The position numbers and the translations under genes were made by a program. 30,025 bases of DNA from Clostridiales bacterium (GTDB lineage: Bacteria > Bacillota > Clostridia > Oscillospirales > CAG-272): the NCBI GenBank assembly GCA_004554105.1, contig SFNW01000007.1, forward strand, positions 1 through 30,025, in the 5' to 3' direction. The notes below the pieces were generated by a model. That model made no database searches, was not told the origin of the DNA, and was given only the letters and a program-made list of their open reading frames with translations. How positions within the stretch are numbered: the first letter of the stretch is position 1; each line of letters opens with the position of its first letter. This document shows, piece by piece, positions 23,990-30,025 of this stretch.

Positions 23990-24733
23990 TTATGCCGCAA
24001 TCAAATGCCACAGCCGCATGAGCAGATCGAAGAGAATCGGCATGAAGATGGCGGGCAGCATATTGCCGACCTTGATTTTGGCGATGTTCAGCATCTTGAT
24101 GCCGATGGCGAAAATCAGAATCGAGCCGACGAAGGACATCTGCGAGATGACCGCGTCGGTCAGAAACGGCTCGATGTAGACGCCGAGCAGCGAAATCGCG
24201 CCCTGATAGAGCAGGACGGCGACGGCGGAGAACAGCACGCCGATGCCGAGCGTCGACGAGAGAATCAGCGCCGAGATGCAGTCGATGATACTTTTGGCGA
24301 GCAGCACGTCGTAATTGCCGCGAATGCCGTTGTCGAGTGCGCCGACCACAGCCATCGCGCCGACGCAGAAGAGCAGAGTCGCCGTGACCATACCCTCGGC
24401 AAAGGTCGAGGCAGCGCCCGGCTTGACAAACCGCTTCTGACAGCGTTCGCCGAGCGCGTCGAGATGCTTTTCAATGTCGATCAGTTCGCCGACGACCGTG
24501 CCGAGCGTCATGGCGAGAATCATGACGAGCGAGTCCTTCGTGCCGAACGCGCCGTCCGTGTAGGTCAGGCAGGCACTGAGCGCGCCGCCGATGCCGACGA
24601 ACATCACGACGAGCGCGACCGCCTGCATGACGGTGTTTTTGACGTGCTCGGGCAGGATTTTTTTGACGGCGAGACCCGCCAGTGTGCCGACGATAATCAG
24701 CGCACAGTTGATGAGAGTACCGAGGAGCGGCAT
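23990..24733 (-). CDS. DUF554 membrane protein (YdfK-like)
   Basis: 247 residues with about seven membrane segments. It matches DUF554 along its length: N-terminal GTLINCALIIVGTLAGL, the middle LVMILAMTLGTVVGELIDIE, and FAEGMVTATLLFCVGAMAVVGAL with LLAKSIIDCISALILSS. Family members are predicted membrane channels or transporters of unknown substrate. The start at 24733 has only a weak A/G-rich RBS (GAAAGAAGAAA). It is a single-gene unit convergent with the APC permease. Confidence 0.88.
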   Translation of the reverse strand: MPLLGTLINCALIIVGTLAGLAVKKILPEHVKNTVMQAVALVVMFVGIGGALSACLTYTDGAFGTKDSLVMILAMTLGTVVGELIDIEKHLDALGERCQKRFVKPGAASTFAEGMVTATLLFCVGAMAVVGALDNGIRGNYDVLLAKSIIDCISALILSSTLGIGVLFSAVAVLLYQGAISLLGVYIEPFLTDAVISQMSFVGSILIFAIGIKMLNIAKIKVGNMLPAIFMPILFDLLMRLWHLIAA

Positions 24734-24800
24734 GGTTTTTCTTCTTTCTTTTTATTTAAAGTGTTGCGGAAAGTCAAGTTCAAACGGGCAATTCCGTTTT

Positions 24801-24829
24801 ATCTTAACACAAATTTTGTCGTCTGTAAA
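24801..24829 (-). promoter_or_regulatory. Probable promoter of the DUF554 gene
   Basis: On the minus strand TTTACA (24824-24829), 17 bp, TAAGAT (24801-24806) with TGT before the -10 box. A second candidate, TTGACT with a weak TAAAAA box, lies closer to the gene. Confidence 0.6.
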
Positions 24830-24920
24830 TAAATTTGCGCTCAAAACCGCAAAAATGCAAGTTCGGAAAAACCAAAATTGCAAAAATGTTAAAATCCTAT
24901 GAAAAAATTCAAAAAAGGGC

Positions 24921-24949
24921 TTGAAAAAATGCGCAGGACTCGTTATAAT
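24921..24949 (+). promoter_or_regulatory. Sigma-A promoter of the liv operon
   Basis: TTGAAA (24921-24926), 17 bp, perfect TATAAT (24944-24949). The short leader can fold GTTTCT (24962-24967) onto AGAAAC (24982-24987) before the RBS CGGAGGAA. Confidence 0.9.
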
Positions 24950-25015
24950 AATTGCATAATTGTTTCTGGCAGTTATTAGAAAGAAACAGAACAATTTGAA
25001 TCGGAGGAATTTATT

Positions 25016-26197
25016 ATGAAAAAGATCATCGCACTGATTCTCACCGCGCTGATGCTGGTATCGGTATTTGCAGCCTGCGGCGAGAAGCCCGCTGTCGAGG
25101 GCGGCGACAAGGTCGTCAAAATCGGTATCTATGAGCCTGCATCGGGTTCCAACGGCGCAGGCGGTAAGCAGGAGACTCTCGGCATCAAGTATGCAAACGA
25201 GAAGGTCCCCACGGTTGAAATCGGCGGCGAAACCTACAAGGTTGAACTTGTTCCGGTAGACAACCAGTCTTCTAACGACAAGGCACCCTCCGCTGCGGCA
25301 GAGCTGGTCAGCGCAGGCGTATCGGTCGTCCTCGGCTCCTACGGCTCGGGCGTTTCGATTGCCGCTTCGTCCACCTTTGAGGCTGCGGGCGTTCCCGCAA
25401 TCGGCGTCACCTGCACCAACCCGCAGGTTACCGAGGGCAACAAGCACTATTTCCGTATCTGCTTCCTCGATCCCTTCCAGGGCACGGTTCTTGCAAACTA
25501 CGCTTACAATGAACTGGGCTACAGAACCGCGTACACGCTTGCCGAAAACGGCAACGACTACGACGAGGGTCTTGCACACTACTTCACCGAGGCGTTCACC
25601 AAGCTCGGCGGCAAGGTAGAGAATGCAAACTTCCCCGAGAACACCTCGGACTTCAACTCTTACATCACCAACGCGGTCAATGCGGGCGCAGAGGTTATCT
25701 TTGCACCGACCTCGACCAGCTACGCACAGCTGATCGTTGAGCAGGCGGCTGCCAAGGGCGTTACCGCAACGCTGATGGCAGGCGATACCTGGGACTCCAA
25801 CCAGATCCTCGCTGCCGCAAAGGGCAAGAACGTTGACATTCAGGTCACCACCTTCTATCAGGAGGGCGGTAATGCAGACTTCGACGCCGGCTTCAAGGCA
25901 TGGCTCGAAGGCAACAGCCAGAACCTCACCGACAACGGCGGCGACAGCAATATCGCAGCCGTATCCGCAATGGGCTATGACGCTTACTTTGTGGCACTTG
26001 AGGCACTCAAGGCAGCCGGCTCGGCCGAGCCTGCAAAGGTTATGGAAGCGCTCTGGGGCGTCAGCTGCACCGGCGTAACTGGCGCGATTGCGTTCGACAA
26101 CACGAACGGCGACGCAGTCAGAACCACCGCTTACATCAAGAAGGTCAACACCGAGACGGGTCTGTGGGACTTCGTCAAGGAACAGGGCGTTAACTGA
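25016..26197 (+). CDS. livJ: Branched-chain amino acid-type ABC transporter substrate-binding lipoprotein
   Basis: A type I periplasmic-binding-fold lipoprotein that captures the substrate at the outer face of the membrane. The signal ends in lipobox FAAC with Cys21 as lipid site. The mature part shows the Leu/Ile/Val-binding family pattern: VKIGIYEPASGSNGAGGKQ, VDNQSSNDKAPSAAAEL, VLGSYGSGVSIAASSTFEAAGVP and FRICFLDPFQGTVLANY. The actual substrate may be branched-chain or another amino acid, amide or short peptide. 393 residues is normal. It heads the liv operon and is separated from livH by 162 bp with three hairpins, as expected for a component needed in excess. Confidence 0.93.
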   Translation: MKKIIALILTALMLVSVFAACGEKPAVEGGDKVVKIGIYEPASGSNGAGGKQETLGIKYANEKVPTVEIGGETYKVELVPVDNQSSNDKAPSAAAELVSAGVSVVLGSYGSGVSIAASSTFEAAGVPAIGVTCTNPQVTEGNKHYFRICFLDPFQGTVLANYAYNELGYRTAYTLAENGNDYDEGLAHYFTEAFTKLGGKVENANFPENTSDFNSYITNAVNAGAEVIFAPTSTSYAQLIVEQAAAKGVTATLMAGDTWDSNQILAAAKGKNVDIQVTTFYQEGGNADFDAGFKAWLEGNSQNLTDNGGDSNIAAVSAMGYDAYFVALEALKAAGSAEPAKVMEALWGVSCTGVTGAIAFDNTNGDAVRTTAYIKKVNTETGLWDFVKEQGVN

Positions 26198-26219
26198 TTC
26201 GGACGGTACTTCAGAGGAG

Positions 26220-26319
26220 AAGGGCTTGACGATTTCGTCAAGCCCTTACCTTGATATATCGGGAAAAAACAGCTCGGCTTTCGGGCTGTCTTGAAAATAC
26301 GGGAGGCTCCCGTCTTTTC
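26220..26319 (+). promoter_or_regulatory. Three hairpins between livJ and livH
   Basis: Hairpin 1: 12-bp stem, 26220-26231 with 26236-26247 (AAGGGCTTGACG/CGTCAAGCCCTT), without a T-run. Hairpin 2: ACAGC (26269-26273) with GCTGT (26285-26289 region), loop GCTTT-centred. Hairpin 3: GAAAA.ACGGGA (26293-26304) with the complementary arm ending CTTTTC at 26319, a weak terminator shape. They probably protect the livJ message end and reduce read-through to the permease genes. Confidence 0.65.
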
Positions 26320-26359
26320 AAGACGGCCTAAAGGATTCCGACAAACGAGAGGACAACTC

Positions 26360-27238
26360 ATGAACATAACGATTGACCATATTCTGGCGGGTATCTCCGC
26401 AGGCGGTCAGTATGCGCTGATTGCCATCGGATATACCATGGTTTACGGTATCCTGCGCCTGATTAACTTTGCGCACGGCGATGTTTTCATGGTCGCGGGC
26501 TTGATTATGGTGTATGCTTCCGCCAGTATGCCGCTTTACTTTTCGATTCCGCTGGTGCTGCTTGGCACGGTGCTGCTCGGCGTTTTGATTGAGCGCGCGG
26601 CATACCGCCCGCTGCGTTCGGCACCGCGTATGTCGGTCATGATTTCGGCAATCGGCGTTTCCTACCTGCTGCAAAACCTCGCGCTCTACATCACCGGCGG
26701 TCTGCCGCAGGTCTATCCCGCGATTCCGTGGATTTCCGACTCGGTCACGATTCTCGGCGCGACGACCAAGCGCGTCACGCTGATTACGCCTGTGCTGACG
26801 ATTCTGCTCGTCGTTGTGCTGGTTTTGCTGATTCGCTATACCAAAATCGGCATGGCGATGCGCGCGGTCTCCAAGGATTTTGAGACCTCACAGCTCATGG
26901 GCATCAAAATCAACTCGGTCATCAGCACGACCTTCGTCATCGGCTCGTTCCTTGCCGCCGTCGGCTCGCTGCTCTATTTTTCGAGTTACACCTCGGTCGT
27001 TCCGACCTCGGGCGCAATGCCGGGTCTGAAAGCCTTCGTTGCCGCGGTATTCGGCGGCATCGGCTCGATTCCGGGCGCGGTGGTCGGCGCGTTTATCATC
27101 GGTATCTGCGAGAATATCATCAAAGCCAACACCGAACTTTCGATTTTCTCGGACGCGTTCACCTTTGCACTGCTGATTCTGATCCTCTGCGTCAAGCCGA
27201 CGGGTCTGTTCGGCGAAAAGGCGACCGACAAGGTTTAA
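26360..27238 (+). CDS. livH: Branched-chain amino acid ABC transporter permease LivH
   Basis: Inner-membrane permease subunit, 292 residues and about eight membrane segments. Family signatures include GQYALIAIGYTMVYGILRLINFAHG near the N-terminus (read as GISAGGQYALIAIGYTMVYG then LINFAHGDVFM) and the ATPase-contact region with FGGIGSIPGAVVGAF. ATG 26360 with GAGAGGA upstream is chosen over an upstream in-frame start that would run through hairpin 3. It pairs with LivM to form the channel. Confidence 0.94.
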   Translation: MNITIDHILAGISAGGQYALIAIGYTMVYGILRLINFAHGDVFMVAGLIMVYASASMPLYFSIPLVLLGTVLLGVLIERAAYRPLRSAPRMSVMISAIGVSYLLQNLALYITGGLPQVYPAIPWISDSVTILGATTKRVTLITPVLTILLVVVLVLLIRYTKIGMAMRAVSKDFETSQLMGIKINSVISTTFVIGSFLAAVGSLLYFSSYTSVVPTSGAMPGLKAFVAAVFGGIGSIPGAVVGAFIIGICENIIKANTELSIFSDAFTFALLILILCVKPTGLFGEKATDKV

Positions 27239-27248
27239 GGAGGACGCG

Positions 27249-28337
27249 ATGAAGAACAAGAGAAAATATACATGGCTGGACATCGGCATCATTGTTTTGC
27301 TGTTTGTCCTCGTCTTTGCCGCAGACCGCTTCCTGCCTTCCTACGACATCAAGGCAAAGGTTTTGCAGAAGGGCGCGGTTTTTGCGCTGATTGCCGTCTC
27401 GATGAACCTGCTCAACGGCTTTACCGGTCTGTTTTCGCTCGGTCAGGCGGGCTTCATGCTGCTCGGCGCGTATACATACGCGATTTTCACGATTCCGGTC
27501 GCCGACCGCGTTTCGGTCTATAAGTATTACACCACGACGGCGGCGGACGGCACGACGCTCGGCGGTCTTGTGCAGTTCACGCTGCCGGTCTTTGTTGCGA
27601 TTCTGCTCGCCGGCGCGGTTGCGGCACTGTTCGCATTTCTCATCGGTCTGCCGGTGCTTCGCTTAAAGAGCGACTACCTCGCGATTGCGACGCTCGGCTT
27701 TGCCGAGATTCTGCGCGCGCTCTGCCAGTGGAAGGGACTCGGCGTCCTGACCAACGGCTCCAACCAGCTTCGTATGTACCCGACCTTCAAGGGCATTATG
27801 CCGTATTTCCTCGTTTCCGCAGTCTGCATCGCGATTATCGCGCTGCTGATTCATTCGACCTACGGCAGAGCCTTTAAGGCGATTCGCGACGACGAGGTCG
27901 CCGCGGAGGCAATGGGCATCAACCTCACCAAGCACAAGATGATTTCGTTCGTGACCAGCTCGTTCTTTGCCGGCATCGGCGGTGCGTTGTTTGCAATGTA
28001 TCAGAACACCATTCAGGCAAAGCCGTTTACCACGACGCTGACCTATGAGATTCTGCTGATCGTCGTTATCGGCGGTATCGGCTCGCTCAGCGGCTCGGTT
28101 ATCGCAAGCTTCCTGTACATCGCCTGCTCCGAGTGGTGGATGCGCTTCCTCGATACCGACGGTGTCATTCCGGGCGTTACGCGCAACGGCTTCCGCCTTG
28201 TCGTGTTCTCCGCCGTCATCATGGTGATCGTGCTGTTCTTCCGCCGCGGCATTATGGGCGACAAGGAGTTCTCGACCGCGCGGATTGCAAGGTTTGCTGC
28301 CTCGCATAAAAAGAACAAGAAGGAGGCGGCGAAATGA
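27249..28337 (+). CDS. livM: Branched-chain amino acid ABC transporter permease LivM
   Basis: Second permease subunit, 362 residues, hydrophobic, with the LivM signatures GFTGLFSLGQAGFMLLGAY, the ATPase-contact loop AIRDDEVAAEAMGINLTKHK, and GGIGSLSGSVIASF. It starts 11 nt after livH with AAGGAGGA as RBS, and its stop overlaps the livG start by 4 nt (ATGA). The C-terminal tail is Lys-rich. Confidence 0.94.
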   Translation: MKNKRKYTWLDIGIIVLLFVLVFAADRFLPSYDIKAKVLQKGAVFALIAVSMNLLNGFTGLFSLGQAGFMLLGAYTYAIFTIPVADRVSVYKYYTTTAADGTTLGGLVQFTLPVFVAILLAGAVAALFAFLIGLPVLRLKSDYLAIATLGFAEILRALCQWKGLGVLTNGSNQLRMYPTFKGIMPYFLVSAVCIAIIALLIHSTYGRAFKAIRDDEVAAEAMGINLTKHKMISFVTSSFFAGIGGALFAMYQNTIQAKPFTTTLTYEILLIVVIGGIGSLSGSVIASFLYIACSEWWMRFLDTDGVIPGVTRNGFRLVVFSAVIMVIVLFFRRGIMGDKEFSTARIARFAASHKKNKKEAAK

Positions 28338-29173
28338 ATACGCTTCTGAAACTCGATGATATTACGATGCAGTTCGGCGGCGTCGTCGCCGTCAACAACC
28401 TTTCGCTCGAGGTCGGCGAGGGCGAGATTGTCTCGCTCATCGGACCGAACGGCGCGGGTAAGACGACCGCGTTCAACGTCGTCACCGGCGTATACGAGCC
28501 GACCAACGGCAGAGTCAGCTTTCAGGGTAAGCCGATTGTCGAGAGCTTCCCGCGCGGCAAGATGAAGAAACTGTACGCGGGCGAGAACACGGGTGTTTAC
28601 AAGCGCCGCATGACCAAGACGCCGGATAAAATCACCGCGCTCGGCATCGCGCGTACCTTCCAGAATATCCGACTCTTCAAGTCGATGACCGTCTTTGAAA
28701 ACGTACTGGTCGCAACGCATCTGCGCAGAAAGAGCAATCTCTTCACCGCGACCTTTATGCTCGACCACAAGGAAGAGGTCGCCATGCGTGCAAAGGTCGA
28801 GTCGCTGCTCGAAGAAGTCGGTCTGCTCGACGTCAAGGACGAGCTTGCGACTTCGCTGCCTTACGGCAAGCAGCGCAGACTCGAAATTGCGCGTGCGCTG
28901 GCAACCGACCCGACGCTCCTGCTGCTCGACGAGCCTGCCGCGGGCATGAACCCGCAGGAGACCGACGAGCTGACCGCGTTTATCCGCTATATCCGCGACA
29001 AGTTCAAGGTGACGATCTTCATGATTGAGCACCACATGAACCTCGTCATGGACATTTCCGACCGCATTTACGTCATCGACTTCGGCAAGCTGATTGCCAA
29101 GGGCACGCCCGAGGAGGTCCAGAACAACGAGGTCGTTATCAAAGCCTATCTGGGGGTAAGCGAAGATGAGTAA
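28334..29173 (+). CDS. livG: Branched-chain amino acid ABC transporter ATPase LivG
   Basis: Cytoplasmic ATPase subunit, 279 residues. Walker A GPNGAGKTT at 37-45; the signature motif is the LivG-type LPYGKQRRLEIARAL from 175; Walker B LLLLDEP with D199-E200; and the H-loop lies in IFMIEHHMN. An insert of about 35 residues after Walker A (PRGKMKKLYAGENTGVYKRR region) is longer than usual but in frame. It overlaps livM by 4 nt and livF by 8 nt. Confidence 0.95.
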   Translation: MNTLLKLDDITMQFGGVVAVNNLSLEVGEGEIVSLIGPNGAGKTTAFNVVTGVYEPTNGRVSFQGKPIVESFPRGKMKKLYAGENTGVYKRRMTKTPDKITALGIARTFQNIRLFKSMTVFENVLVATHLRRKSNLFTATFMLDHKEEVAMRAKVESLLEEVGLLDVKDELATSLPYGKQRRLEIARALATDPTLLLLDEPAAGMNPQETDELTAFIRYIRDKFKVTIFMIEHHMNLVMDISDRIYVIDFGKLIAKGTPEEVQNNEVVIKAYLGVSEDE

Positions 29174-29882
29174 AATTCTCGAAATCAAAAACCTCAGTGT
29201 GTCTTACGGCGGTATCGAAGCCATAAAGGACATTTCGCTCGACGTCGAGCAGGGCAGCATCGTGACGCTGATCGGCTCGAACGGCGCGGGCAAAAGCTCG
29301 ACGCTCCGCACGATTGCCGGCATCGTCCGCGCAAAGAGCGGCGAAGTCTTGTTCGAGGGCGAAAACCTGCTCGGTCTGTCGCCCGACCAGATTGTCAAGC
29401 GCGGCGTTACCCTTGTTCCCGAGGGCAGGCACGTTTTCCCCAACCTCACGGTTGCGGAAAATCTGCGCGTCGGCGCGTATCTGCGCAAGGACGACATTTC
29501 GGGCGATCTCGAACATATTTATGAACTGTTCCCGCGCCTGAAAGAGCGTTCGTGGCAGCTTGCCGGCACGCTTTCGGGCGGCGAGCAGCAGATGCTCGCG
29601 GTCGGTCGCGCGATGATGGCGCGCCCGAAGCTGATTATGATGGACGAACCCTCGCTCGGTCTTGCACCGCTGATTGTACAGGGCATCTTCGATATTATCC
29701 GCACGATCAACAAGAGCGGCATTACGGTCCTTTTGATTGAGCAGAACGCCAATATGGCGCTCAAGGTCGCGGATTACGCCTACGTTATGCAGACCGGCGA
29801 AATCACGCTCAAGGGCACCGGCGCGGAGCTGCTCGAAAACGAGGAAGTCAAAGAGGCTTACCTCGGCAAGCAGAAAAAATAA
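29166..29882 (+). CDS. livF: Branched-chain amino acid ABC transporter ATPase LivF
   Basis: Second ATPase subunit, 238 residues, usual length. Walker A GSNGAGKSS at 37-45, signature LSGGEQQMLAVGRAM from 136, Walker B LIMMDEPSLGLAP with D160-E161, and VLLIEQNA as the switch region (Gln in place of His, typical of LivF). GTAAGCG lies upstream of ATG 29166 within livG. Last gene of the operon. Confidence 0.95.
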   Translation: MSKILEIKNLSVSYGGIEAIKDISLDVEQGSIVTLIGSNGAGKSSTLRTIAGIVRAKSGEVLFEGENLLGLSPDQIVKRGVTLVPEGRHVFPNLTVAENLRVGAYLRKDDISGDLEHIYELFPRLKERSWQLAGTLSGGEQQMLAVGRAMMARPKLIMMDEPSLGLAPLIVQGIFDIIRTINKSGITVLLIEQNANMALKVADYAYVMQTGEITLKGTGAELLENEEVKEAYLGKQKK

Positions 29883-29891
29883 GACTTGTAA

Positions 29892-29919
29892 AAATCGGCA
29901 CGGATTTCCGTGCCGATTT
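29892..29919 (+). terminator. Hairpin ending the liv operon
   Basis: A perfect 12-bp stem, 29892-29903 (AAATCGGCACGG) with 29908-29919, loop ATTT, 9 nt after the livF stop. The T-tract after it is interrupted (GTTGTTGTTG), so termination may be incomplete. Confidence 0.7.
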
Positions 29920-29937
29920 GTTGTTGTTGTAAACGAA

Positions 29938-29960
29938 AACCACGCGATAGTCGCGTGGTT
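29938..29960 (-). terminator. Second hairpin, terminator-like on the minus strand
   Basis: AACCACGCGA (29938-29947) and TCGCGTGGTT (29951-29960) with loop TAG. The plus strand has no T-run after it, while the minus strand reads GGTTTTCGTTT, so it may end a minus-strand gene entering from beyond the right edge. The remaining 65 bases hold no gene I can support. Confidence 0.5.
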
Positions 29961-30025
29961 CAAAAGAGGCTAAGCCGATAAAAAGGAATCCTCCGTTTGT
30001 GATAGAATAGAGATGACCTGCCAGT

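Overview
The window reads as chromosomal DNA from a GC-rich (by eye mid-to-upper 50s %) Gram-positive member of the Clostridia, most like an Oscillospiraceae/Ruminococcaceae-type gut anaerobe. This is inferred from IreB (UPF0297), a TIGR04086 membrane protein next to yajC, a PyrR-type attenuator, SLH-anchored surface proteins, S11 D,D-peptidases, and canonical sigma-A promoters that nearly all have a 17-bp spacer. I see no phage, IS, CRISPR or plasmid signature; the window is an ordinary chromosome segment rich in surface-protein genes.

Layout. (1) 1-376: an array of tiny hairpins, a tRNA-Gln(UUG) on the minus strand with promoter and terminator, and a divergent promoter. (2) 377-2901: a tight operon ireB - ribF - S11 peptidase-like gene (the last with altered SxN and KTG motifs). 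(3) 3089-7672: a 1527-residue secreted protein with three related beta-helix-like modules separated by Cys/His repeats, behind a consensus promoter. (4) 7793-9132, minus: rnhA and a DUF2156 protein, overlapping by 4 nt. (5) 9443-12890: a secreted GHL10-type glycosidase-like protein, then an SLH protein carrying seven of the same Cys/His repeats. (6) 12971-13847, minus: yajC and a TIGR04086 protein. (7) 14000-15616: uracil permease behind a complete PyrR-type attenuator. (8) 15760-16893: a membrane-anchored S11 D,D-carboxypeptidase. (9) 17094-22389: two adjacent paralogous sialidase-fold proteins, one released and one SLH-anchored, followed by a 49-residue lipoprotein. (10) 22566-23939: an APC amino-acid permease; 23990-24733, minus: a DUF554 membrane protein. 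(11) 25016-29882: a complete branched-chain amino-acid-type ABC transporter (SBP, two permeases, two ATPases).

How the genes fit together. Most of the window concerns the cell envelope: peptidoglycan trimming (two S11 proteins), surface polysaccharide or glycan contact (GHL10, two propellers with CBM9-like tails, SLH anchoring, Cys/His repeat proteins) and uptake of small nutrients (uracil, amino acids, branched-chain amino acids). The parts most likely to be poorly described are the Cys/His repeat family shared by two surface proteins, and the three-gene set of released propeller, wall-anchored propeller and tiny lipoprotein. RNA-level control is visible at the uracil permease (PyrR hairpin, antiterminator, terminator) and is suggested by three hairpins between the liv binding-protein gene and its permease gene and by a terminator-like hairpin ahead of the APC permease. 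All function calls are from reading the sequence and from memory of families; no database search was run.
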